Below, one piece after another: positions 45,061-55,680 of a DNA stretch of 64,000 nucleotides. A program made the translations under genes and the position numbers. The notes under the pieces were generated by a model, which saw nothing but the letters and a program-made list of their open reading frames with translations, did no database searches and had not been told where the DNA came from. This DNA is from Gavia stellata. Lineage: Eukaryota > Chordata > Aves > Gaviiformes > Gaviidae. The first letter of the stretch is position 1; every line of letters begins with the position of its first letter. The stretch covers positions 303,501 to 367,500 of the forward strand of contig NC_082617.1 in NCBI RefSeq assembly GCF_030936135.1. Direction: 5' to 3'.

Positions 45061-48000
45061 TTTCATCCTTAATTTAATTTAATTCAATTTCATTTGATTT
45101 TTTCATTTAATCTGTATTCATTTTTCAATTTCATTCCTTCATTTCAAGTTTTTAATTATTTCATTTCAGTATTTCATTTCATTACATTACGATACATTTA
45201 ATTACATTTAATTTTATTCAATTTCATTCCTACATTCTTTCACTTCATTCTTCAATACCATTCTTTCATTTAATTTCATTTTGTTTTGTTTTAATTTAAT
45301 TTAGTTTAATTTCAGTTCAGTGCATTATTTCATTATTTCCTTTCAGTGCATATTTCCATTTCATTTCAGTGCATGATTTCATTTCAGTGCATGATTTCAT
45401 TTCATGAATTCATTCTTTCATTTCATTCTATCATTCTTTCATTTTTGTCTTTCATTTACTACACTTATTACTTTCTTTTGCTTTTTAATTTTATTTCATT
45501 GCCTTTCATTCCTTAATTTAATTTAATTTCATTGCATTTGATTTCATTTCATTCTTCCATTCAATTTCATTTAAATATTTAATTTTATTTCATTGAATGT
45601 CATTTCATTTCATTGCATTCTTTAATTTCATTTTTCATTTAATTTTTCTTTTTTCATTTAATTTCATTTTGTTCTCTCATGTCATTTTTCAAGTCATTCT
45701 TTCATTTTATTCTCTTTCATGCTTTCATTTATTTTCATGCCTTTTATTTAAATTCATTCTTTCCTTTAATTTCCCTCTTTCTTTTCATTTCCATTTTAAT
45801 AATTTCATTTCATTAAATTCGGTTACATTACATTACATTACATTTAAACTAATTCTTTCATTTTTCACTTCATTCTTTGATATCATTCTTTAACTTAATT
45901 TCATTTAGTTTTGTTTCACTTAATATGATTTAATTTAATTTAATTTCTTTTTTCTTTCAAGTTCATTATTTCATTTAATTTCATTATTTCATACTTTCAC
46001 TTCATTCTTTTAATGTCATTCATATTATTCGTCAGTTTAATCCTGTCATTACTTTCTTTCTTTTCATTTTTTATTTTTCAATTAATTTCCTATAATTTTT
46101 CCATTTCATTGCATTGCATTGTATTTCATTCTTTCAACCCATTCTTCGGTTATTTCATTATTTCATTTCATTTCATTTCATTTCATTTCATATAATACAG
46201 TCTTTTCATTCTTTCATTGCATGTAATTTTTCATTTCATTCTCTTATTCCTTTATTGTTTCATTATTTCATTTCATTTTTACATCTCATTCTTTCATTTC
46301 AATTCCTTCATTTAATTTTTCTTACATTTCATTTTTTCTTTTCATTTCCTTTCATTTCACTTACTCATTTCATGATAGCCATTTAAATTCATTTTATAAT
46401 TTTCTTCCATTCTCTCATGCCATTTAATGATTTCAATCTTTAAATAGATTCTCTCATTTCATTTAATTTCATTTTATTTCATGCCTTCATTTCATGTCAG
46501 TCTTTCAATTTGATTTCATTCTTACATTTCATTTTCTTTCATTTCATTTAATTTTCTTTCATTTCATTTAATTTTCTTTCATTTCATTTCATTATTTTAT
46601 TGCATTTCACTCTTTTGTTTGATTTCCATTAATTGCTTCATTTCATTTCATTCTTACATTTCATTTCATCATTTAATTTCATTGCTTTTTTTAGTTTCAT
46701 TCTTTCAATTGTTTTTATTCTTCCATTTAATTTCAATCTTTGATTTGTTTAGTCTTCTGTTTAATGTCAATATTTTTAAAAAATTCCTTCATTTCTTCAT
46801 CTGATTTCATTCTTTTTTCTCATTTCATTTCATTCCATGTAATTTTATTTTATTTTATTTTTTATTTTTTATTTTTTATTTTATTCTTTCATTTTATTTC
46901 ATTAACTCATTTTTTCATTTCAGTTCATGATTTCCTTTTTTTAATGAATTCATTATTTCATTTAGTTTCGTTTGATGATTTAAGTTCTTTTCATTCTTTC
47001 AAGTAATTTTTTTGGGTTTTTTTATTATTTCATATCATTTAATTGCATTGCATTTCATTCCTTCATTTATTATTTGACTTAATTATTTCATTCTTACTTT
47101 TCATTCTTTCATTTCATTTCATTTCATTTTTTATTTCCCTTGATTTGTTTACTGCATAATAGTTCATTATTTTATTTAATTCTTTAATTTCACTTTCTTT
47201 TTAAATCTTATTAATGTTATTTATTCTGTCATTTAAATTTCTTTCATTTCTGTTCGTTCTTTCATTTCATTTTAGTTCACTTAATCTTACTGCATTATTT
47301 CCTTTCAGTTCATTATTTCATTTCATTTCACCATTTCATCTCATTGTTTCATTGAATTTCATTGCATTATTTCATTTAATTTCCTTTAATTTCCTTTAAT
47401 TTCAGTTCAGTTCCTTCCATTTCATCCTTTCACTTCTTTTCATTATTTCATTCTATTTCTTTTCATTATTTAATCACTTCATTTTTCATTTCATTTAATT
47501 TTGTTTCATCTTATTTAATCTCATTTCATACTTTAATTCTTACATTTCATGTCATGATTTCATTGAATTTCATTCTTTCATTACATTCTTTCCTTTTAGC
47601 CTTCCACTTAATACACTCATTACTTTCCTTTCAGATTTTCCTTTTATTCATTGCCTTTCATTTTAAAAAATAATTTAATTTCATGGCATTTAATTTCATT
47701 TCATTCTTTCGTTTAAGTTTTCATTTCCTCCTTTAATTTAATTTAATTTAATTTAATTTAATTTAATTTAATTTCACCCTTCATTTAATGTAATATCATT
47801 TAGTTTATTTTTTCCATTCAATTTCATTTCCATTCGCCTTTTCATTTCATTTCATTTCATTTCATTCACTGCATTTAATGCAATGAGATGAAATCATGAA
47901 GTGAAATCATGAAATGACAATATGAAATGAAATTAAATAAGGCAAAACAAAACAAAATGAAAGAATGAATTGAAAAAAATTATTTCCTTTCGTTGTATCA

Positions 48001-49762
48001 TTATTTCATTTAATTATTTCATTATTTCATTATATCATTATATGATGTCATTATTTCATGGTTTCATTATTGTATTAGTCTATTTAATTATTTTGTTTTG
48101 TCAGTCATTCATTCTTTTGTTTTGCCAGTAGTTCATTTTTTCATGTCACTAATACATTCTTAGGTTCCATTTCATTTCATTTCATTACATTATTTCACTT
48201 TATGTCTGTCTTTCATTTAATTTTATTTCATTTCATTTTATGTCACTCTTTCATGTAATTTTTTATTTCATTCTCTTAATTTCATTCTTTCATTTCATTT
48301 AATGTCTTTTTATTTTATTTCATTGGTAATACTGAAGTGATAAAGTAAAAAAAAATAATGAAGGAACGAAAGAATGAAAAGAAATAATGCCATGAAAAAA
48401 TGAAAATAAAAAAAATACTGACTTGAAACAATGAAAAAATGAAACAATGAACCAATGAAAAAATGAAATGAAAGTGTGAATTGAAGAATGAAATGAAATC
48501 ACAAAATGAAATGAAATTAAATTAAAGGATAAAATGAATGAGTGAAAAGAAATTAAATTAAACAATAACATGAAATAATGAAATGAAGACATGAAATGAA
48601 AATATGAAATTAAATCATGAAATTAAAATATGAAATGAAAAGAAATGAAATTAAGTGAAATCAAAAGAAATTATACAAAGCAAAATGAAAGAATAAAATG
48701 AAATAACATTAAATTAAACAAAATTATATATTTAATTGAAATTAAATGAAATTCTTAAATGAAATGACATGAAATTAAGAAATGAAAGAATGAAATGAAA
48801 AAATGAAATAATAGTGAAATTTAAAATGAGAGAATGCAATGAAATGGAGACATGAAAAATGAAAAAAATGAGATGAAAGATTGAAATGTAAAATGAAATG
48901 AAAGAATGAAATGAAGTGACATAAAACAATATCAAAGAATTACAAGAATTTAAACGGAAAAATACAACGAAAGGTACGAATTAAATTAAGCATTAAATTA
49001 AAGAATGAAATGAAATGAAAGAATGAAAAGAAATGACATGAAATCACATGAAAAGAAATGAAATGAAAGAATGAAAACAAATGACATGAAATGAAATGAA
49101 ATGAAATCATATGATGAAATGAGCTGAAATCATGAAGTGAAAACATTACGTGAAATCCTGAAATGGCAAAATGGAATGGAATGGAATTAAGTTAATTGAA
49201 TTAAATTAAATTAAAAGAAAAATTCATTATAATGAAATTAAAGTATTGTATTTCATTGTATCATGATTTCATTTCATTATTTCATTAAAGCGTTACATCG
49301 TTACATTATGTCATTATTCCATTGTTTCATTATTTTATTATTCTATTTCACCATTTGGTTTTGTCAGTCATTCATTCTTTCGTTTTGTCATTAGTGCATT
49401 TTTGTGTGTCACTATTTTGTTCTTTCATTTTGTTTCATTTAACTGAATTTCATCTCATTTCATCACATTTCATTTCATTTGATTTCATTTCATTTCATTT
49501 CATTCTTCCATTTTTAATTTCATTCTTCCATGTAATTTCATTCTTTCATTTATTTTCTTCCATTTCGTTCTTTTGTTTCATTCTTTCATGTTGTTTTTAA
49601 TTTTCTTCCTTTCATTTTTCAACTCCTTCTTTCATCTCAGTCCGTTCTTTTATTTCCTTCTTTAATTTAGTTCAATTTAAATTTATTTTATTTCCTTTTT
49701 TATGTTATTTTTAATTTCATTCTTTCATTTGATTTTGTTGTTTCATTTCATGTGTTTTTGAT

Positions 49763-49778
49763 TCATTTCATGAAATGA
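49763..49778. repeat. perfect 16-bp palindrome at a strand switch
   Basis: TCATTTCATGAAATGA sits exactly where the array changes from T-rich to A-rich on the + strand, so the two arms beside it form a long imperfect inverted repeat. Confidence 0.85.
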
Positions 49779-50600
49779 TGAAATGAAGACATAAAAAAAT
49801 GAAAGAAAGAATGAAGAAATGAAAAGAAAAAATGATATGAACAAATTAAAGAGTGAAAAGAAGTAATGATATGAAATATTGACAGAATGAAAGAATGAAA
49901 TAATGAAAAAATGAAACGAAAGTATGAATGGAAGAATGAAATGAAATGACAAAATGAAACAATGAAAGAATGAAAAGAAAGACATTGCATTTAAGGATGA
50001 AACAAAACTAACAAAAAATCAAATGAAAGAATGAAATGAAATAAAATGACATAAAATTATGAAATTAAATGAAATCATGACATGAAATCATGAAATGAAA
50101 ATATGAAAAGAAATGAAATGGCAAAATGAAATGAAATTTTCTTACATTTAATTATATTTCTTCACTTCATTTTTCAATTTTACATATATTTTCTGTCTTT
50201 CATTTATTTTCATTCTTTCATTTAATTTTTTTAGTCATTTCCTTTTTTCATTATTTCACTATTACATTTCCTTTCATTCCTTCATTTAATGAGTTCACTT
50301 TTTTCCATTTCATTTCATTCTTAAATTTCATTTCTCTCTTTAATTTAAATTTGTCATTCTTTCATTTCATTTATTCATTTGATTCATTCTTTCACCTTAT
50401 TTTTCATTTTTTCATTTTCTCATTTCATTATTCCAATTTATTCTTTCTTTTCATTTCATTCTATCATTTCCTTGTCCATTTCATTTCATTTCATTTCATT
50501 ATTTCATTTAATTTAATCTCATTTAATTTCATTTACTCATTTCATCTTCTTTTCTCTGCTTTCCTCTTCTTTTCTCGTCTTTTCTTTTTCTTCACATTTT

Positions 50601-50835
50601 TCCCTCTTATTTTATGATATTTTATTATATTTTACTATGTTGTTTTATTATAATTTTTTATTTTACTGTACGTATTTTATATTAATTATTTTTATTTTAT
50701 TTCAGTTTAGTTTAGGGTTTTTTTCCTTTACTTTGTTTGGGTTTACTTTGCTTTGTTTTATTTTATGACATGTTATTTTATGGTTTGTTATTTTAAGGCT
50801 TATTATGTGGTTTTATGTGATTTTATGTTGTTTTT
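50601..50835 (+). repeat. AT-rich segment, copy 1
   Basis: Starts CTCTTATTTTATGATATTTT at 50604 and continues with TTTTATTATA-type words to 'ATGTGATTTTATGTTGTTTTT'. The same opening 20-mer occurs at 54175, followed by similar sequence. Confidence 0.7.
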
Positions 50836-51378
50836 CTGAATCCCTTGCAGAGCCAAGGCTCACTAGCGCTAGCACAGTGCGCGTGTGTAGCCAGGAGCAG
50901 GCAGATGCATTCTTCAGTGTAGCTTGAAAAAAACAGCCCTTGCTGTCTGGCAAAGGAATGCCACAGAGCCACGGAAAGTCGCAGCAGGAATACAGGCCAA
51001 GCAGTCCCTGGTTCCTGAAGAGTGACAACTTGAACTATGAGCATTGGTCCCGACCACACACAAAAGGACAAGAAGAAGAAGAGGTGTGTGGTACCGTGGG
51101 GTATTTTCCAAAGTATGACACGTATCGATGACAAGCACACTTTCTGCCTTCCCAAACCTGCTCCGCTGCGCTTCTTGGCCAGTGACGCATGAAAAGCGCT
51201 CTCGGGCCCGCTTGTCCTGCACGCCGGGACAGCTGAAAAGTGGCAGCTCCAGATGGTGCAGCGAGCCTGGAGCCCTTCCAAGCGCAGGCAAGAGCCCCTG
51301 GGGAAATGGAGCCGAGGGAAGAGCAGAGCTCGCTCCCGCTCCAAAGTGGCACTGGGCAAGAGAGCTCGAGCAAGCCAG
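50836..51378. other. single-copy-looking segment between satellites
   Basis: About 540 bp of moderately GC-rich DNA that opens TTTTTCTGAATCCCTTGCAG. Overlapping open frames are present on both strands. None has recognisable domains, so no gene is called. Confidence 0.5.
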
Positions 51379-51890
51379 GGCACGAGTGGCGCCTCGGAGG
51401 TGCAAGAGCAGCAGGCAAGAAGCGAGCCGAAAGGGCCCGGAGGAGCTCTGCCAAGGGGCTGTGCTCAATGCTACAGAGGAGGAGAAGCAAGCCCTGGGGG
51501 CCACCCTGGGGGCCCGCCCTGGGAGTCTAGAGAGATTCCTCCCCCCGCATGCGGGGCACGAGGGCCACCTTCGTGGAGCAGGAGCAGCAGGCACCTAGCC
51601 ACAATGGCCCAAAGGAACCCTGGCAGGTGGCTGGGCTCCGCGCTGCAGAGGAAGGCAAAAAACCCTGGGAACACTCGCTAGCCACCGTGGGGGAAAAAAA
51701 GCCTTCCTCCCCCCAGCTGCAGGGCACGAGAGGCCGTCTTCGTGGTGCATGAGCAGCAGGCAGTGACCCAGCCAAAAGGGACCTGAGGAGCCCTGACAAG
51801 CGGCCATGCTCAATGCTGCAGAGGAAGGCAAAAAACCCCCAGGGACCGGTGCCAATCCACCCCGGGGCAAAATTCCTTCCTGACCCCAGT
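51379..51890 (+). repeat. degenerate tandem repeat, period about 165-177 bp
   Basis: Three copies begin at about 51379, 51557 and 51722 with GGGCACGAG.GGC. Each then has 'GAGCAGCAGGCA' and, further on, 'CTCAATGCTGCAGAGGAAGGCAAAAAACCC' or a decayed form. Copies differ by substitutions and indels. The third runs into 'AAATTCCTTCCTGACCCCAG' and 'CCCTGAGCATGTGAGCAAGA', words I recall from an old CR1-related amniote repeat. Confidence 0.75.
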
Positions 51891-52790
51891 GCTGGCGATC
51901 AGCTAGTCCCTGAGCATGTGAGCAAGACCTGCCTCCTCCTCCCACAGGCTGCTCACGCCTCCCAGGAGATGCCCCAGCCCTATTCTCCCTTAACCTGGAG
52001 CCACCTCAGGGGCTTCCCAGAGTGGCCAAAGGCCCCCAGCCTGATGACCCTGCGGGCAAAATCCTTCCCGCGCCTGGCAGGGCACCAGTGGGTGCCCCAA
52101 AGCACTGGGACCCCTGGCAACATCTCTGCATCCCATTTCTTACGGCTGCTGCCACTGGCTCCGCAGAGGATGAGGACGGCGAGCTCTGCAGGGCTCCTCA
52201 AGAAGGCATTCCCTTGGTCTTGCCACCGCTTATCCAGCTGAAAAGGCCTGAGAGCCTTGGGCACCTCCAGGCCTGGGTGCTTCTTCTCATCTCCTGAGCA
52301 GCTGCTGTCTGATCCCTGAAGGCTGAGGCAGGATTTTCATCCATCAGATGGGCTGTGAAGGGGGCCCTGTCGGGAGCTGGCCTGGCAGTGGGGAACCTCC
52401 AGCAGCCTCGTCCCACCTCCTCCGCTCTTCCTCCCTCAGCCCCCTCTCCAAGTAATTCCACCGTCTCCTCATGGGCTTCCTCTCGGATGTCTTCGGGCTG
52501 CCCTCTGGCAGCGGGACAGGGGACGATGCTCCCTTTTATCCTGTCCCAGGGCATTGTGATTGCGCCGTTGCCGGGCCGTGGCCCTGTGACGTGGGGGCGA
52601 CGAGGCCCACCATGCGCAGCCCCGCCCGCCCGCCCTCCGCCCTCCGCCCAGCACCCTTCCTTGGTGCTGGCCCCGAGGCAGTCCCCGTGCCCTGGAGGCC
52701 CAGCGGGCCGTCCCTGCCCTTGGTGGCCACGCACTGGGCAGAGCTGCTGGGCATCCCTCTCAATTCATCTGCACGTCCAGACTAGGTAAA
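51891..52790. other. GC-rich segment, no gene called
   Basis: About 900 bp. The part at about 52560-52650 is CpG- and C-rich (CCCGCCCGCCCGCCCTCCGC). Open frames occur on both strands (for example 52734-52198 on -) but mirror the GC bias and have no domain. It could be a promoter-like CpG island or a repeat remnant. Confidence 0.45.
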
Positions 52791-53677
52791 GAAGGGCTTT
52801 TGCACCATAGACATGCCTTTGGATGTGGGGATGCCCGAGCTGAAAGAAAGGCTTTTGGTTCCCTCCGCATGAACTTTGCAGAGACGTAGAGAGCATGCAG
52901 CATTTCCTCACCATTCGTTACCAATGTAGGTAAGGACTCCTGCTCCATCGAGGAGAGCGGCTCTCTGCAGTGCAGGTCTCTGGAATTATTGCTGGAGGTG
53001 ACTTAGAAATTAAATTTATATTCGCATTTTAAGGAAAGGTACAGCATTGAAGAAACTTTCAGGGTGGAGCATGGAGGTTATGGAAGGCTTCCATCCCACA
53101 GAAGTTCCCTAGGCAACCTTAGATGTTGGCAACACCTGGGGAACATGGTGTGCCGACTCTGAGAGAAACTGTACGGAGGGTGGAGCGGCGTGGAGACACT
53201 GCGGCCAGGCTCTGTGATAAGACGGGAACTGGAAGGTACTATGGGACACAGAGATGGAGACCCACCCTGGTAACCAGGATACGCGTACCTGGTCAAAGAC
53301 AATGCTACTGTACAAAGATACAAGAACCTATTTAGTGTGTGTAATGCTGTGCAGTGAAGCATTTTTGAATCTGATAAATATGCCTGGGAATGGGCCCCCA
53401 GACTCTCACTTTTCTGACAAAATACTATCCTTGGGTGAACTTTGCTCATTATAATCTCATCGTAACAGCAAAACACACCTCCATCCCAAAAGCTACCCGC
53501 CTCCAAGGTGTGACCATCCTTCGCTGAGCTTGCGCTCTGAATTTTTCTTGGTCTATACCTTTACAAGCAAAGCGAGAAACTTTGACACCAATTCCAACAA
53601 AGATATGTATGACTAGAGTCACTCAAGCTCCACCTGTAACGTAAAAATTAGTGTCAAAAGGCTTGAGAGGGGAGGGA
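52791..53677 (+). other. possible internal 3' end of another ERV
   Basis: About 890 bp without a recognisable gene. It ends in the purine tract GAGAGGGGAGGGA directly before TGTTAGGGAACA, the arrangement of polypurine tract and 3' LTR start. No env or pol motif is visible. Confidence 0.35.
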
Positions 53678-53800
53678 TGTTAGGGAACATACCATGGCAG
53701 ACCACCTCTGACGTCTGGGATCAGTCGACAGGCTGAGCCTGTAATGCCAGGGGTTCTTCAGCTCTAAAAAGAAATTTCAAGCACACAAATCACAAAGGTT
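53678..53800 (+). mobile_element. probable truncated LTR start
   Basis: TGTTAGGGAACATACCATGG follows a purine tract. The sequence continues for about 100 bp and is then replaced by TTTTC-rich repeat. No CA end or partner LTR is visible, so the call rests on the PPT-TG arrangement. Confidence 0.4.
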
Positions 53801-53810
53801 ATGGGTTGAA

Positions 53811-54170
53811 GCAGGATTTCTTTTCATATGTCTTTGTTTTCTTTCCTTTTCTCTTTTCTTTTTTTCTTTTATTTTCATTCCCTTGCCTTGCCTTGCCTTG
53901 CCTTGCCTTGCCTTTTCTTTCATTTCCTTTCATTTCCTTTCATTTCCTTTTCTTTTTTCTTTCATTTACTTTCCTTTTCTTTCCTTTTCTTTTTTCTTCT
54001 CTTTTCTTTTCTTTTTCCTTTCTTTTCCTCATCTTTTCTTTTCTGTCTTTTTTCTTTTCCTTTCTTTTCATTTTGTATTTTCTTTCATCTTTTTTCTTCT
54101 CTTTTCTTCTTTCCTCTTTCCTTCTCTTTTCTTTTCTTCTCTTTTCTTTTTTCTCTCTTTTTTAATGCGT
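53811..54170 (+). repeat. TTTTC/CCTTT pyrimidine tract
   Basis: About 360 bp almost entirely of T and C on +, made of TTTTC, TTTCC and CATTTCC words. Six perfect CCTTG copies lie at 53881-53910. Confidence 0.92.
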
Positions 54171-54390
54171 TTTTCTCTTATTTTATGATATTTTTTTATT
54201 ATACTGTATTATTGCAAAATAAATTTTATATTAAATTCTTTCTTTTCTAATTTATTTTATATTGCTTTATGTTATTATACTTTCTTTTATTTTATTTAAA
54301 TTTTTTATTTATTTTATTTTATATTATGTTATGTAGTTATGTGCAATTTCATGTGATTTTTATGTTATTTTTATCTATTTGTTGCTAAGC
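54171..54390 (+). repeat. AT-rich segment, copy 2
   Basis: CTCTTATTTTATGATATTTT at 54175 repeats exactly the 20-mer at 50604. Both copies follow a pyrimidine tract and end with a 'CATGTGATTTTTATGTTATTTTT'-like passage before a new sequence class. Confidence 0.7.
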
Positions 54391-55420
54391 AGATGCAAAA
54401 GAAAGAAGAAGAAGAAGATGCAGAAGAAGATGCAAAAGTCAGCCAGAAGAAGAAGCAGAAGAAGAAGTAGAAGAAGAAGCCCAGAAGAACCAGAAGAAGA
54501 AGAAGAAGAAGAAGAAGTAGAAGACGCAGAAGCAGAAGCAGTGGAAGCAGAAAAAGAAGAAGCAGAACAAAAAGCAGAAAAAAGAGCAGAAGCAGAAAAA
54601 GCAGAAGAACAAGAAGAAGCAGAGGAAGAAGCACAAGGTGCAGAAGAAGCAGAAGAAGAAGAAGCAGAGGAAAAAAAAGCAGCAGCAGAAGAAGAAGCAG
54701 CAGAAGAAGAAGCAGTAGAAGAAGCAGCAGAAGAAGAAGCAGCAGAAGAAGAAGAAGCAGAAGAAAAAGTAGAAAAAAAGCAGAAGAAAAAGAAATGGAA
54801 GAAAAAGCAGTAGAAGAAGAACAAGCAGAAAAAGAAGCAGAAGAAGAAGCAGTAGAAGAAGCTGAAGAAGAAGGAGAAGAAGAAGCAAAAGAAAAAAAGA
54901 AGCAGAAGAAGAAAAAGAAATGGAAGAAAAAGCAGCAGCAGCAGAAGAAGCAGAAAAAGAAGCAGAAGAATAAGCAGAAGTAGAAGCAAAAGAAGAAGAA
55001 AAAGCAGCAGCAGAAGAAAAAGCTGAAGAATCCGAAGAAGTATACATAGAAGAAACAGTAAAAAAGCAGCAGAAGAGGAAGAAGTATCAGAAGAAGCAAA
55101 AGCAGAAGCAGATGAAGAAGAATCAGAAGCAGATGAAGCAGATGAAGCAGTAGCAGCAGTAGTAGGAAAAGAAGAAGCAGAAGAAAAATGAGTAGAAAAA
55201 ACAGAAGCAGAAGCAGGAAAAGCAGAAGAAGAGGCAGAAGATGAAGCAGAAGAATTAGAAAAATCAGAAGAAGAGGATGCAGAAGCAGCAGAAGCAGCAG
55301 AAGCAGAAATAGAAAGAGAACGAGTAGCTTAAGAAGCAGAACAAGAAGCAGAAGCATAAGAAGCAGAAGCAGAAAAAAACAGAAGCAGAAGAAGCAGAAG
55401 AAGAAGACGAAGAAGCAGAA

Positions 55421-55519
55421 GCAGCAGAAAAATCAGAATCAGAAGAAGCAGAAGCAGCAGAAAAATCAGAATCAGAAGAAGCAGAAGAAGCAGAAAAATC
55501 AGAATCAGAAGAAGCAGAA
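55421..55519 (+). repeat. 33-bp unit, three copies
   Basis: A GCAGAAAAATCAGAATCAGA-type unit starts at 55421, 55454 and 55487, each 33 bp apart with little difference. Confidence 0.85.
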
Positions 55520-55570
55520 GAAAAAGAAGCAGGAGAAGGAGAACCAGAAGAAGCAGAAGTAGTAGAAGCA

Positions 55571-55680
55571 GAAGGAAAAACACAAGCAGAAGTAGCAGAA
55601 GCAGAAGGAAAAACACAAGCAGAAGTAGCAGAAGCAGAAGGAAAAACACAAGCAGAAGCAGAAGGAAAAACACAAGCAAA
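55571..55680 (+). repeat. 33-bp unit with GGAAAAACACAAGC, four copies
   Basis: GAAGGAAAAACACAAGCAGA starts at 55571, 55604, 55637 and (shorter spacing, 24 bp) 55661. The word recurs singly at about 57320, and a similar form at about 58690. Confidence 0.85.

Larger units (their letters stand above)
44344..50600. repeat. 6.2-kb ATTTC/GAAAT satellite with strand switches
   Basis: A degenerate pentanucleotide array based on TTTCA/TTTAA/TTCTTTCA words. It is A-rich on + at 44344-44705, T-rich to about 47878, A-rich to about 47978, T-rich to about 48330, A-rich to about 49225, T-rich to about 49770, A-rich to about 50137, then T-rich to about 50600. That is about eight orientation changes by eye. 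Low-complexity open frames of Phe/Ser/His residues are a by-product. Confidence 0.95.

Noticed and set aside
44344-50600. Possible CRISPR or designed repeat array
   Set aside because: Units are degenerate pentamers without conserved repeat/spacer alternation, in a vertebrate genome.
44390-50617. Phe/Ser/His-rich frames resembling membrane proteins
   Set aside because: They are translations of the ATTTC array on either strand.
52198-52734. 178-codon - strand frame in the GC-rich island
   Set aside because: Several overlapping frames are open on both strands, as expected from GC bias; Gly/Arg/Ala-rich with no motif.
54379-54813. Glu/Ala/Lys-rich + strand frame resembling a coiled coil
   Set aside because: The apparent heptads arise from (GAA/GCA)n; no bounded gene structure.
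54371-55357. Long - strand open frame of mostly Leu/Phe (328 codons)
   Set aside because: It is the complement of the GAA/GCA array; absence of stops is forced by composition, and there are no domains or gene signals.
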